From Citrus sinensis (taxonomy: Eukaryota > Streptophyta > Magnoliopsida > Sapindales > Rutaceae), in NCBI RefSeq assembly GCF_022201045.2, contig NC_068560.1, positions 4,620,001 to 4,684,000 on the forward strand: DNA of 64,000 nt, given 5' to 3'. A model generated the notes under the pieces. It ran no database searches. It was not told the DNA's origin and worked only from the letters and a program-made list of their open reading frames with translations. Each line of letters starts with the position of its first letter. Within the stretch, counting starts at the first letter, position 1. A program made the translations under genes and the position numbers. Shown here piece by piece: positions 32,856 to 50,683 of the stretch.

Positions 32856-35800
32856 TTTAAGTTGTCCAAGTAGATATCTGATATTATATACATATTAAAA
32901 AAAAATCTAAAATAGCTCTAACTATTTATACTCACCCATCAATTATTATATTTTTCTGCTCAACCATTCTTATTTTACTGGTAAAATTTATAATACTTGA
33001 CCAATTTTACTTGTAAAATTTAAACTAATACTTGACCATTATGGTCGAGTATTTTTTAAGCACTTAACTTTAACTAAAAAGGCTAAAGAAAACTACGGTT
33101 GAGTAAGTTTTCATAATCCTTAACAACTCAACTTTAATCGTAAAATCAATGAAGATTAAAGAGGAATAGAAATTATATTAAGTCCCAATCTCCTATTAAT
33201 TTACTCCAATATCTCAAACTAAACAAATATATATTATCGCACATTACTTTTATAAACAACAATCATTTAAAAAATAGAATTTTAAAACCATGCAATATTT
33301 ATCATATTTATAAGGTAAAATGTAAATCATGTTAAATATGTTATTTAAAAGAACACTTCTATATGTAGTATCAAGTTTGCAAATAGCATCATTATTCTTA
33401 TTCATTAAGTCTAAAAAATAATTGTTAAACCGGATGTTAATATTAGCAGTGTAATTTCATCGAAAAAGTTTAAATTAGGCATGGTTTGGTATTAACGTTT
33501 AGCTGTTGGGCTATAACACAACAATGTATATAAATTGTTTAGAAAACACTTCTAATTTTGCTTTAGAAATTTAATTAATTTTACCATGTGGTTAGCTATT
33601 TGATGAAAAAAAAAACATATTGCTTTCACTAATTCATCAAAATTTACCAACGTCAAAAATTATTTTAAGCTTCTTTTTTTTTTTTTAATTTTACCGCATG
33701 CACGGGTTTGCCTAACTCACAAAAAATTACATTACAGTGTATTATAATACATTTTTATAATTTTCCAAATATAAGACTGCATTAATTAATTTAATACAAT
33801 GCAATCGTATCTAATTTTATGTACCAAAAGCAACTTTAGAAAAAAAAAATTTTAAAAATATCTTGTGCTCTCTCTTGTAACACGTCTCATAATATGTGAT
33901 TGAAGTAATATCATTAAATCTAAAGACAAAGTAGAGAAAATTCCGTAAACGGATAATTGGAATAATCCAAACCGATTATTACTGCCGTTAATTATTAATT
34001 TGGGATCCTAAAAGATTAGTTGGAGTTAATTCAGGGTGATATAAGTGTTTTTTTTTTTCCCTTCTTTCCCAATAAAGGAGTGAATCTGATATTGATTGAC
34101 CTTGAGAGTCTCTTCAAATTTGTCAACTCTTCTAATTAAAATAACAATAATAGCAATAATTATTCAGTCTAACTTCTGTACATTATCATGGCCGTTTTGA
34201 ACTTGTGGTTTCATTAATTTTCTTAGTGAGGTCCACTTAGATTCATTAAATTAATGAAAATCGCTGCAGTAATAATTAATGTAATACAACTGATAATTTT
34301 CCCTCGTAATCACCTAATTCTTCAATCTTTACAGGGCCCATTTAAAAAGAAAAGAAAAAGGAAAGCAGATTTTCCTAACATTATCAATTATTGAAAGCAC
34401 TTTCTAAATGCGACTCCAAAGCAATTATTTTAACTGTTTGTTGCACATCAAGGTAATCTAGAAGAGTGTGTATATATATATATATATATATTGAGAAGGG
34501 TTTTATATCACTGAAGATTAACAGAGTAATTTTTAAGTAATTTTATTTTACCCATGAGTCGAGTTTAAATCATATAAAAAAATAGAGAATTAAAAATTAT
34601 TATGATAAAATCTAAAAAAATTTAAAGTTTTCATTTTAAAGAAAAATGCTTTGAAGAACTTTACAGCATGGAAGAGTGATTACAGTACCATGTGGAAAAG
34701 CACTGCCAATTTGCCAAAAATGACCCGTAATTTTTGTCACATTATCATTTGAAGTGAATAATCTCCATGTCAATGTCAATTATTATCATCATCTCCAAAT
34801 GCATGTGATTTTGTATCATATCTCATAAATTAATTTGGTGGAGTTTTGGTGGCTTGCAAGCTTCGATATAATGCGTACATATCCAAATTAAAATCAACTT
34901 TATTATTTTTCTTTTTAAAAGTTAATAGAAAATGAGGGTTGGAAGAGAATACGAAAAATGATGAAAATTATAAATTTCATTAACCTCTCCTTTCGTGAGT
35001 TTTTAAATGCTACTGCCTAAGTAACATTTTTTAAAAAATTTAGACTTTGAATTATATCTTAATATATAAATAAATAAAAATATATATATATATATATATA
35101 TGAACGTTATGTTTTTTTTCATTTTTATGTCTGGAAAAGGTGTTAAGTTTGAAAAATACTATTATGGAATAAAGATATAAACGGGTATATCTGCTCCATA
35201 AATTATACTTTAATGCTCTGGCTATAAACACTTATTAGTAAACTAAAAAGATATACTATAATTGCAAACACTAGAATGCCTAATCAAAGAAATATTTTTA
35301 TTAAATAATGAGGTGGAGATTAATTTTATGAGATATAAAATTATACACAAGAGTGGCTCTTTCTTTTGGCAACTTAGGACATTGTTACATAAGAGAGACT
35401 CCAATTATGATAAGTGCATTATTTGATTTATAAATGGGCGACTGCTAAGTTACGTTATTTATTACTTACAAGTTACAACAATCAAAAGTAGTCCCCTAAT
35501 TCAAGAATATAGTGAAACACTTGAGCTTATGGGTGACTACATTTATTATAAGTTATCGTGAATTCCTAAACTATAGCTAATTAGATCATTGAATTTTATT
35601 TATTTATTTATTTTTTATTTTATAATTATCTTTTTTTTCCTAAATAAACCACTAAATCCCTATAAAATCACGTGTTAACGTTAAAATTAAGTAATAGTAA
35701 ATCTTTTATCTTACAAAAATCTCTATTTAACATTAAGAATTATAAAATATCCATTAATAGATGACACAATATGAGTTCAAATTTTCAGGTTTTATTTTTC

Positions 35801-36658
35801 ATATCTTCTTCTTAATTAGTTGTGTTATTTAGCTTTTTTATTATTTCCTTTTAAAATATTCATGTGTTCATAGTTTTTTTTTTAATTATCCAACGTAATT
35901 GTTTGCTTCTTTATTCTATTTCAACAAAAAGAAAGAAAAAAAAAGAAGAAAGAAAATCTACTAGAAAATATGCATGGTAGAATCACAATTGAATAAGTTC
36001 ATACTGAATCAAAAGAGGATGAAACAAATAATGAAAATAGTAACATTGAAGATTATAAAGATAAGTACTATGATAATAATCTTGTAAGAGATTGTAATAA
36101 AAATATGAATGAAAATGAAACTAGACATTGAAACTGAAAATTCTTCAGAACTTTGTTTTCTAAATAATACTTACGATCTTATCTTGTAGTAGAGAAAAGG
36201 CCAACTAGAGAGAATGACTTAAAATCATTAATCTTTTTTTTTAATAGAATTATAAGAAGGCCTAACTGCCTAAGGCACCAACATAATTGAGCTGACCCTC
36301 ACCCTAATTATACACCACTCCATATAATTATTTAATGAATGAATACAGAAGGTTAGAATTCTATCTGAAAAAGGTAGAATTATTATTAATAAGGTATGTT
36401 CAAACTTCTGACTAAGAAGCAAACAATAACCCCTTACATTATAACAAGCCTTGAGGGAGATTATTGAAACTATAATTTCAAAAGTAAGAATAATCATACG
36501 ATGGAAGCATAGAGATTTGAAGAACTAATAATCATCCTGCAAGACAATATATAGATTTTCTTTCCAAAAACATGCTCCAAAGACCTGAAATTTAGAGCTC
36601 CGCGGATATAATAAATACAGCATGAAATATATTTCAATAGTATATTATTTCTAAATTC
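32856..36658. other. AT-rich gene-free region
   Basis: About 3.8 kb of AT-rich sequence with simple repeats, including (TA)n at 34470-34491 and 35081-35101. No reading frame, RNA gene or transposon end recognised. Confidence 0.6.
34466..34491. repeat. (GT/TA)n microsatellite
   Basis: GTGTG followed by about eleven TA units. A second TA run lies at 35081-35101. Confidence 0.85.
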
Positions 36659-37421
36659 CTATACAAAATTATGTCCATGGAACGGCCTGTTTATTCCTTC
36701 CCTTGGAAGAGGAGCAGGTTGAGCAATGTAAGTAGGATACTGCTGTCCCGGCATCAGTACCGAGAAGTCGGACGCATATGATCTCGACACCTGTCACCAG
36801 AACAAGATCACATATAGAAACTGTTCAGCTTAATTTTACTTTGTTTTTAATCAATTCGTTGTACTAATACGTCACTGGGTCACCGGATCAGTTTACTCAT
36901 CAGAAACGAGCACCGTATGGTGAGCAGCTGTGCATTAGCATAATCTACTAATACGTCATGAACTCATCAAAGTTGTATGGATTAACCAAACAATAGAACA
37001 TAATAGTGTTGCTCATTATAACTTAAATATCACTTATCACATCATTACTAATACTATCTATATGTATAGTGATATATATTATATATTGAAATTGATGAGT
37101 TAAAGAGACACTTACTCTTTGTTTATTACCGAGTTTCTTCTTTGCTCCCGATTCTGAAGAGCCATTAGTCGTCATGACGTCTGGTGAAGTAAAAGAAGGA
37201 CTAGGCCTAAAGAGATGTTCAAAAATGGCCATGATTAGAAACATTGATATCAAAATAGCCGTGGCAACGAACCCGAAAGAGATAGCATTCATGGAAGTTC
37301 CAAAGCTCTTCCATGGAGCTGCATCCTGATCAACAGCAGCCGCTTGAGATGGACTGGGATCTGAACTTGTGTAGATGTTCCATGGCTTTGATCTTTCGGA
37401 ACCAAAATCGCTTGGATTCAT
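36659..37421 (-). CDS. Small single-pass membrane protein, conserved plant family of unknown function, 145 aa
   Basis: Two exons, 37116-37421 and 36659-36790, with a phase-0 GT-AG intron, 145 residues. Order: a hydrophilic N-terminus (MNPSDFGSERSKPWNIYTSS), a DAAPWKSFGTSMNAISFGFV segment leading into one membrane span (about 47-68, ATAILISMFLIMAIF), FEHLFRPSP just after it, a Ser/Lys-rich linker, and the C-terminal motif SDFSVLMPGQQYPTYIAQPA then PLPREG and a short His-containing end. That C-terminal motif is a hallmark I recall from uncharacterised plant proteins. Function unknown. The second exon is too short to appear as a long frame but is required for the conserved tail. Intact. Confidence 0.88.
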
Positions 37422-38210
37422 GCCTATACACCGTCTTTTTTAGGTCGAAAATCTTGATTTTGCAGAATGGTCTAATTGTTGCTGATGATCAGAACATGCT
37501 TGGAGCTAGAGATCAAACATTGGCTGCAAATTTTGTTCCAAGCAAACTTTTAACTTTTGTAATTTGTTGATGCCCTGAAAATGAAAATGCATAAGAGCAT
37601 TGTCAACATTATAATAAGAGCTGTATGATAATTAAAATGTGATTCATTCCAAGCTTTGTAATTCCTTCTGTCAATAAAATTTTACTTGTCCAAATCAAAA
37701 TTCATTGGAGAAAATCCTGATTATGAAGACACAAACAGGGAAAAAATGAAAAATAAAATAAAAAAATAAAAACCACCAAATTTTAGGTTTAGATAAATGT
37801 TGATGCGTCGTTGAGCAATTAAGTGATTGGCAAAATTGTTTTTCATCAATACATGATGTTAAATAACCAGCTAAGCTTTGAAATTTCAGAAAATGCAGAG
37901 GCCATTCCTCTTAGCTTGAAAAAGTGAAGCAAAGAATAATTAAAATGTTTAAAATCTCAATGACAATGGAACAAAATGGACTATACTTACCGAATTTTAG
38001 AGAAGAAGCTAGAATCTCAAAGACCCTCTTCTTGTTTATTGCTTGCTCTTGTGTTGAAACAAGTGAAGTTGAAGAAGAAATGTAAATGACAAAGGAGGCA
38101 AGCAAATATAAAACAAATCTCTTCTTGAGAGAATCAAGCAATTAAGGCCCTCTTTACTTTTGGTCCTAAGAAATAGGAACAAACATTATCTTAGTCTAGC
38201 TATATATCCT
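37422..38210 (-). promoter_or_regulatory. Leader and promoter region of the small membrane protein gene
   Basis: A possible leader intron runs from a donor (minus strand TTCG|GTAAGT, about 37990) to an acceptor nearer the ATG. A TATA-like stretch on the minus strand (GATATATAG) sits at about 38197-38205, which would place the start near 38170. The borders are not certain. Confidence 0.4.
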
Positions 38211-39044
38211 ATACGCTTATGCTGCCCTGCAAAAACATGACACCCACAATTCTCAATGAATTATTTTAAACACGCTAGCTTTATGCCCAAATAGAAAATG
38301 TAAAGACAAAGCTATATCATAATCAATGAATTTTACATTGTTTTTTTTATCTTATATCTTCATGATCTTGATGCCTAACTTAATCAATACTATACCTTCT
38401 CTGAAAGAAAACAAACTTAAACAATTCAAAAAGAATGGTCCTTCCTGTCTGTCTTATTGCTACTTTTCAGAAGTCATCACCTTTAGAATTATTTAAAAAT
38501 TAAAAAAAAAACTGAAATTTTGATGAAACTAGAAAAATAAAATTATGAGTTATCATTCCTAATTGTAAGCAATTTTTGAAAAGAAAGGTAATTATAATGA
38601 TGATTAAGAGCTAATACAGAGAATTAAAGGGATTACACACGAGTAGGCGGCGAAGATTAATTGTAATTGATTTTCTTGAAATTACTTGTTCTAGATTTTC
38701 TTTTTAAACATTATTAGATTAATTGAGGGATGATAAAAGTTTATTTGGTAGCATAAATTCAAATCCAACATGAGCATTTAGATGTAATCATAGCTAAGGT
38801 GACAAAATCTCACACATAATCCACCAGACTACCACCAAACAAAAGAAAGAAAGATTGATAAAGAAAAAGCTGCTAAAGAATATTAAATTAGACTCAATTT
38901 TTTTAATATATAATAAAACTTTTTGTAATTTCTGAATTAGGTTTGGGATTGAATAGGCATGTGATCAAAGCTATTGGCTGGCTCACATATGGCAATAAGT
39001 GGAGATCAAAGCACAAGCAAAAATAAATATAAAAAGCTAACAGC

Positions 39045-39086
<42 letters not shown>

Positions 39087-41431
39087 ATTAATATTGTTTG
39101 GGTACCTTACAGCTATGCTGAAGCAGAAATGCCATGATTCAAGAGAAGAAAGAAATGGTTTTGTGTACCAAAAAAAATTAAAAATTAAAAAAAAAAGATG
39201 AGAGTGCTTGAAAAGATGGTGATGTAGACCACAATTATTCCTCCATTTCTTTTGTTTTTTTCCCTTTAATTAAAAAACAACCTGTTGTTGAGAAAAAGAA
39301 ATGATCACTTTTGTCAGAAACATTAAAGCAAAATTGTTGTACATTATTAGGAAAAAAAAAAGATTGTAAATACAAAAATAAACATCAAAGCACACAAAGC
39401 AAGGACTCCTTAAGTAAGATTCAAACACTTTGATCTTTTTATATGAGATTAAGATTTCTTACTAATTCAACCAATTAATATTCTGAACGACTTCTGTTGT
39501 GTGCATTCACAGAAGGAAATACTTATAATTAAGCAATTAAGGAAATTGATCATTTATATGCTTCAGAAATGAAATATTTAAGTACTTACTACAATACAAA
39601 TTTTGCAGAAAAAGGCTTGAATGAGAGAGGGTGTTCATTCTGCTTGCTTATAGTGAGTGAGTAAGTGCACTGAGTGAGGGAGCCCCTTTTTTCAACAGCA
39701 CAATCCCAATGTCTGATAATGAAAAAGAAAGCCTATGGAGACCTACATATTCTCCCTCATAAAATATAAATTAAAAATAAATTAATAAACTAAAATTTAA
39801 AAAAAAAAAGTTACATGATAAAAAACCAACTGTGTCTGTCTTTTGTTGCATAAGAGAATAATTTAATTTCTGACATTTTACAGTGACATTTTTTTGCTGT
39901 ACTATCCAAGCTTTTATTTCAGGAAGAATAACCGGTCATTATTTTTTTTCTGTTTAGGATAAGCCAGTCTACATTACAACCATAAATATACAACCACTTG
40001 GTTTTGTATTATGTTCTGTCATATTTTTTTTTAATTTAATTTTTTGAATGTTTTAAATTTATTTGACTTTATCGGCATCTTCATGTTCTAAAATATATAT
40101 ATTTAAAACTTGATAATATTGTCTAGTTACAATATATGATGCCAAATTAATGTTGAACAATGATGTTTAGCTATAATTTTTAAGGGAGATTGCTCATATC
40201 CAAATTTTAAACATGATGATATTCACATCCAAGTACAAAAGTGATACTAGTAAATAAGTTTACCCATCAGTGATTCCTCTTGTGTATATTGATGAAACTA
40301 CAGAATTTGCAGTAATTAATATTTAATGCTGTCCACTAAATTATTACTGCGTAGATCTAGTTAACTATATGAGTTAGTTTCCAGTTCTAGCACCATTGAA
40401 AATGTGACATGAAACCACAGCACAGGATGCACATAGATTTTCAAATATTCAAACCAGGTGAAAACATGAGCATGATTCAATAATTCCAGTTTTGAATAAA
40501 TGAAAAGAAACCCACTTCATGCAGAAAAGGTCTCTTCAAGAAAAGATGATTGCTTCCATATTTCCATGTAAGACATTTTCTAAAAGAGAAAGGGTCCCAT
40601 GCATGACATGACCAGAAAGCTCATAAAGCAAATGTTGAAAATTAGATTGAAGCATAATATTTTCTTTTCTTTTTTTTTTTCTTTTCTTTTTGGATCAACA
40701 AGTCTCCATCTCAAGCAAACTTTTAATTCCTTTTCCTACAATTTACCAAAGGACATGGCATTTTCTCAATAATTTTTTCACTTGCAAGCAAAACGCAATC
40801 AAGAAAAACAAGATTGCATGGACATGAATATGAATAAAATATATATGTACATAAATTGAGTACCATTTTTACACACACATAGTCCACAATTTACTACTTT
40901 ATCACTTTCATAAGTTTGATTCTTTTCTTCTTTTGGCTTGATTCATTTGTGATAGGCCACATGTTTAGCCTTATTTATCGGTGACCCACATCTCAAATGA
41001 TGATTTGGCTCATGGTTAATAAAATAAGAATTACTAGTCTTAAGGAATAGTGAATGTTGATCAAGTTCGTAATAGTGAGTGTTGATCAAGTTCGTAATCA
41101 ATCACTTAAGAAGTAACAAATCTTGAATTTGATTCTCTCCGTGTCTTAAGATTGTTTGTATAGAGCTTACTTTGATAGCTATCGTTAATTCTTAAAGAAT
41201 CATTTGAGCGAAAGTCTACAGAAATAAAATATCACAGAGGGCCCGAACAGCCTTTTGCTTCGTCTCCAAAAAAGATTATTCATCATAAATATTGTTCAAA
41301 ATAATATTTTTTTTTTTTACTGTACCAAGGAAAAATTAAGTTGATTTATTTGCCCATCTCTCGCAAGGGCTATTTCCTGTTCTTTTTAGCAAGGTTAGAA
41401 AGCTATTCAAAATAATAATAATAAAAAAAAT
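38211..41431. other. AT-rich intergenic DNA with simple repeats
   Basis: Contains (GA)n at 39045-39086 and two tandem 25-bp units at 41049-41098 (AGTGAATGTTGATCAAGTTC and its neighbour). No gene recognised. The Glu/Arg-repeat reading frame at 38974-39201 is made by the GA repeat. Confidence 0.55.
39045..39086. repeat. (GA)n microsatellite
   Basis: About 42 bases of GA repeat with two interruptions, in the far upstream region of the small membrane protein gene. GA repeats of this kind can bind BBR/BPC factors, but no function is shown here. Confidence 0.8.
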
Positions 41432-41980
41432 TAGGGGTGGGCACGGGTCGGGTTGATACCCTCATATAGAACGGGTTGAAAAAATTCAACCCAACCTAAT
41501 CCAACTCAAACTGCGGGTTGGATTAATTGGATTGGGCTTTGAAAAAGTTTTTTTTTAGTCTAAATAAAAATAAACTAATTAATTAAAAAATTAAAAAAAA
41601 AACACAAATATTAAAATCCCTACAACAAAACTAACATTTCAAAGTTCAACAATCAAATTATTAGTACATAATTAATGGAAACACAAATTATTATTATATC
41701 ATTAAATTTATCAGTACATAAATTTAAAGTCTTATTTAATACAAAACACTAAATATCAAATTTTATATAATAACACACACACACACACACATATACATAT
41801 ACATACACGGGTTGACGTGTTGGGTTAAGTTAAAAATTTTTAACCCAACCCGTAAATAGTGCCAGTTGAGAATTTAACAACTCAATCCAACCCATACATT
41901 TTATCAATCCAACCCAACCAGTAAAAAATCATATTGGTTGGGTTGGTTTCACAGATTAGGCGGGTTGATATCCACCCCTA
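41432..41980. mobile_element. Non-autonomous hAT-like element, 549 bp
   Basis: Begins TAGGGGTGGGCAC and ends ATCCACCCCTA, terminal inverted repeats of the same family as the other hAT elements here. Inside each end are repeated GGGTTG / CAACCCAACC units (41450-41530 and 41810-41970). An (AC)n tract lies at 41773-41791. No clean 8-bp target duplication is visible. The left flank is A-rich simple sequence that may have changed since insertion. No coding capacity. Confidence 0.75.
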
Positions 41981-43046
41981 ATAATAAGTGCAATCCATCA
42001 ATAACAAAGTACATCTTATTATCTATTTTGGTTATTCATATATTATATTACGATATTTGTAATGAGATTGATTTGAGTCTTAAGTGCTTGATATTAGTGG
42101 ATGAACTAATTTGAATTGATTAAATCCAGCTAATATGATTGGGGCAGTTGGAAATAATTCTTCGTCTACTATCTGCAATATCTTGACATCCATTGCCTTC
42201 TCGTTTTATCGTCCTCCCTACATGTAAGACTTATGAATGGCAAAAACCAAAAAACAAAAAAAATTCCGCAATCTTCGTAAAACGGTAAAAGTGATTAACG
42301 TCACAAAACCATAGCATTCTTTTATTTCCTCTAATATTTCAAATTATTCAGATATATTATCTTTTGAGATATTCAATGACCTATTGTTAAAAAAAAAAAA
42401 AAACGCTGGGTATCTTTGAAAAAGAAGGCTCTTAGCCCCTTACTATTGATTCTTGTGGTGTTTTAAACGATAAAAGTGCCATTCATGTGAGTGATATTCT
42501 CACCGAAAGCTTTGCGATTGACCACTTTAATTCCTCGACCATATTAATTCGTAATGCATGATTAACGTCACAAAACCCGTTAGTTAGTTATTTATGTGGA
42601 AAGAGATAAATTTAAGGTTTTTTTGTGTTTTTGGTTTTATATTTGGTTTTTTTTCTTCTTTTTTTTTTTTGAAAAGAACCTTTTAAGTTAATGTTAAACT
42701 GGAATGTTAAATAAGTTCAAGAAATTAACTTTTCTTGAATAAAAATAAAAATGCCAAAACCATAATTAACCTTCAAGATTACCAGGTTTGTACGGCCATC
42801 TTAAAATATGCCCAATTTTGGGAGAGCTTGCTAAACTACACACTTGAGATTTTCAAATTAAAGCCCAAAAATACCGTAAGATGTATTAACGCGCAAAAAA
42901 GAAACCATGCACAAATGAAGTTTCCAAGAACTGCCAGTGTAGCCATAGCCATATTAATTCAAAATAGAGACTAGAATGACCAAAAATCTTAGATGTTCAA
43001 AACTACCCTGAAACCAAAGGCAATCTCTTCTTCAACTTGGCCAAAA
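41981..43046. other. Intergenic DNA and 3' UTR of the RPL3 gene
   Basis: The right 200-300 bases should be the 3' UTR of the ribosomal protein gene. The short reading frame at 42735-42974 has no recognisable features. Confidence 0.5.
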
Positions 43047-47072
<4,026 letters not shown>

Positions 47073-47083
47073 CACTTTGTAAT

Positions 47084-47108
47084 CTTAACCCTAGTGGTTG
47101 TTTATATA
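47084..47108 (-). promoter_or_regulatory. RPL3 core promoter: TATA box plus telo-box
   Basis: On the minus strand CCTATATAAA (47101-47110) is followed after about 6 bases by CTAGGGTTAAG (47084-47094). The AGGGTTA telo-box is typical of plant ribosomal protein and translation-factor promoters. The spacing puts the transcription start near 47072. Confidence 0.7.
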
Positions 47109-47311
47109 GGGCTTCTGATGCTGATTGAACGGCTTAGATTACTTCTGTGGGTTTATTTCATCCGTTGGATTCAAGTGATGCCAGGGCTTGTTATGAATTT
47201 ATTTGGTTGGCTATTCAAGAACGCCAGCGCTCAGATGTCTAATTCAAAGCCCGGCCTGCTTTGTTCTGGGCTTTGGCCCATAATATTACTGTGTTTCAAG
47301 AATGACGGATC

Positions 47312-48018
47312 TAGAGATGGTAAAATCTGAATTGAGATGTAAGTGCATCTAGATCTAAATCTGCATTGATATTTTCATATCCAGATTTGTTAAAAAAAAT
47401 ACAGATCTTGATGTGGGTAATATCTGCATGGATTGCAGACAAATATTTCGCATATTTGAATGCGCATATTTTTTTGCAGATTCGGATATGAAAATATCAA
47501 TGTATATCAGATCCTAAATTAAAATATAATAATTTATAATATAATTTAAAATTTAACTATTTACCTAATAATATCAAATAAAATACAATTATAATTCAAT
47601 AATTAATAATTTAATATCTAGAGTAGCATACAATACTATAAATTCACAAATAAAAATACCACAACATAATCAAACATCAAGAGTAATATAAATTCAAGTC
47701 TAACACCACCAAAATCCACAAATAAAATTATAAAGACACTACAAATCCACATAAAAATGCGGATCCCAATATATTTTTTTAATTTAATTTAACTTATATA
47801 TTTTTCAAATAATCCTATTATGTTCTTTCATTTATTGTTAATTTAATAAATAATTTAATTTAAAAAAATAATGTGGATCCAGATATCTAATTTTTTGAAT
47901 GCATTTACATCTGGATCTGGATCCACATTTTTTAATGTGTGAATCTAGATTTTTCCAGATCTATATATTTTAGATCTTTACGAATTCAAGCGGGACCTGG
48001 ATATTTTTGTTATTCCTA
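47312..48018. mobile_element. Non-autonomous hAT-like element, 707 bp, with 8-bp target duplication
   Basis: Begins TAGAGATGGTAAAAT and ends TTTTTGTTATTCCTA, weakly matching inverted ends. It is flanked by GACGGATC (47304-47311) and GATGGATC (48019-48026), an 8-bp direct repeat with one C/T difference. Both ends are rich in GATCTAGAT / GATCTGGATCC units, and the middle is AT-rich without coding capacity. Inserted about 200 bases upstream of the RPL3 TATA box. Confidence 0.75.
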
Positions 48019-48026
48019 GATGGATC

Positions 48027-48399
48027 TGAACTGAGAAAGGAGTTATAGAGTCCTTCAAGTTTGGTAGAGTCCCAACAATGGATAAAAGGAGTCCATTACT
48101 AGCAGTTAATTTTTATTTTTTAATCGAAGATTACAATAGTGAGGGGTTTAGGCGAGAGTCCTACTTATGATATAGATCAACATATGACAAAAAAATAAAA
48201 GGAGGACATAAACTAAAACCTTCGACTCTACAAAAAATACAAGAAAGCATAAAAGCACACCAATAACAAGAATCGAAAGCAAACTAAAGAAAAGAAAAAT
48301 TATCTTCTAACATGAAGGACCTCCTGCGCATCCAAATAAATAATACTAGATAAACCAACAAATAAACTTCAAGGACCCAAGAAACGTAGACGAACCCAA
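48027..48399 (-). repeat. Probable 3' tail of a LINE remnant
   Basis: Continues from the RNase H-like remnant on the minus strand. Frames are broken throughout. Its far end could not be placed because no poly-A tail or target duplication was found. Confidence 0.35.
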
Positions 48400-48660
48400 T
48401 GAATACAAGGCCAATTAGCCATGGAATTAGCTGCAGAAGTAGCCTTGGGAAAAAATGCATGACCACGACAGAAGGAAAAGGAGAAATAGCTTGGATTTGA
48501 CCAAGGCGATAAGCATAATCCCACTGCATATAACTATGAGAAGTAATTCAAGAATTTTACCACCTCAAGTACAGAATAACTAAGTTAAGTAGCAAGCTTC
48601 AAACTCTCACAGATAGTCATTAGCTCAACATAAATCGGCTGGTGTTTAAGAAAAATAACC
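48400..48660 (-). pseudogene. RNase H-like domain of a non-LTR retrotransposon (LINE), broken
   Basis: On the minus strand, readings across frames give YVELMTICESLKLAT, LSYSVLEV, YAxGLCLSP and FFPKATSAANSMANW. These are spaced like the RVT_3 RNase H domain of plant LINEs (AELxAxxEGLxxA, LxVExDS, FxxVxRxANxxADxLA). Stops and shifts break it several times. Product inactive. Confidence 0.55.
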
Positions 48661-50683
48661 AAAAGCTGTTAAATTCACACCTCAATGATCACCCAAAATA
48701 TCATTAATAGCAGATAGCTGAGGATTTCCCATTGTTGTCATTAAGTTGATTGTATATTGTGTTTGATCTTTTTTCATGGATTCTTCTTTGGATCTACCAA
48801 TTTGTTGCAAGACAATTCAAGTAGATTGGGATTCTTGCAAAACTTGTATCCTTTTGCTCCAATCTCAAGGTATGGTAATTAAAAAAAACATATCTTACTA
48901 CTTTTCTTGGTGTTGATTCAACCTCCTCGCCTGAACTTTGCTCTCGGCAATTACATTTTCAGCGAATAGCCGAGGGAAGAATGCTTTGGCAACTTATTTT
49001 CATAATACTGCTATGACATTATGACAATAACTAGACTCCACTCAAGTCGAGCCTTTGGGAGAGTCAACTCCTTTTAGCAACTTAATTCTGATAGAGATGC
49101 CTTCGATTGATTACCCCAAATCTTTATACCTCCGAAATCGAAATAAATAATTTCAGAAAAGCTTGAAAAGAGTATATCAGACAAAAAATTGATTTTATCA
49201 ACAAATTATTGAATAATTACAAACTGAATCCTCGTTCCTTTGTTTTTTAAAATTCGAAAATTTATATGTTATTATCGCTTTTCAGAAATAATTATACCCC
49301 CCATGTTATCCCCCATTGATTGTCCTTTGTATTTTGCTTATGGATTGTGATTTGTATGGCTCCATTGTACCTAAGTGAACTAGATGCTATGGATTGTGAT
49401 TTGTATTATGCTTATGGATTGTAATTTGTATCCCTTTTGAAAGCTTCGTAATTTGGCTTGAAAATAGGGGTGGACCTTTAAATATTTGTGTCATAGGCCA
49501 GGCCATGAAGGTAGGTCAAGAAATTGAATCAGATTTCAAAGGAGAGAAAAGAAGTCATTCTATTACACTTCTAATTCCTTTCACACCCAATTTTTATATA
49601 ATCACGCCTCATTTTAGCCAATTTTTTTGAATTTACAATTATATCATTAAGGTGAATTTTTCAAAAGAGAAATTCAGAAGATATTATTATATGTGACCAT
49701 CATTATGAATAAAAGATGATGCGTGATTTAATTTTCAGGCCTTTTGCATTAACTAATCATAATCAAACTTCATTTGTAAAGGAAAATGATCAAATCAAAA
49801 GAAAATTATCTTATCTGCTTTCTAAATATATTGTATGGTGTAAAAAAAAAAAGATATGAATATTGTAAATATTATAAAGATAGAGGAGTACTTTTGGTGT
49901 TAATTAGTAAATACCTAAATGGAGTTCATTTACCAAATAATATGATATTTTTTATTCAAATAATATAATATTTAAAACTTACATCGAAGTGTATTTATAA
50001 ATGGGGTTTTTCTATGATGCCGTAATTTTTTTACGGAATCAATAATATTTTAATTGTGTATAGTTAGATTTAATCAATAATGCATAATATTTGTATTTAA
50101 GGAAAAGTAAATAATTTAAAATAATTGTAACCAATTTTATTAACGGTTTAAAGGAGCAAATTTTTTTTTGTAAAACAACTATGACCACCCTTAGTATTTG
50201 AAACAATCTCACTTGAATAGCATATTTTACTTAGATATTACTTTTCAACCCTCCTTTTGAATTTGTAATGTGATCATCTTTTTTAAATAAATATTTTAAA
50301 ATCTATTACTATTTAAGTATTAGATATAATATCTAGTAGGTTATCTAACACAAATAAAATAAATAAGTTGCAATTATAAAATTTATATAGGATATAACAC
50401 CAATAAACGATCGATACAACTAAGTACACAGATTTAAATTAATGTTATAATTACATAAATAAACTCATGGGTGAGATTACTCGTAAACTAAAAAAAATAC
50501 TTGATCACCTATGTTTTAATAAATTTTAATATTGCATCTTGAAATACTTATTATTTTGTATACAATTAAGGACCATTTTATAATTGATCATGAAATATAT
50601 ATTATTTTTTAAACTCATTTAGCATACCTATTCCATGAATTTATTGTTTATGTGACAACTAATATTCTTACATTGTAGTAAAT
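48661..50683. other. Intergenic DNA, no gene recognised
   Basis: Somewhat less AT-rich from 48700 to 49450, then AT-rich. Short repeated phrases GGATTGTGATTTGTAT occur at about 49342 and 49390. I see no gene or element ends. Confidence 0.5.

Noticed and set aside
38974..39201. Reading frame rich in Glu and Arg
   Set aside because: Caused by the GA microsatellite. No conserved text or splice context.
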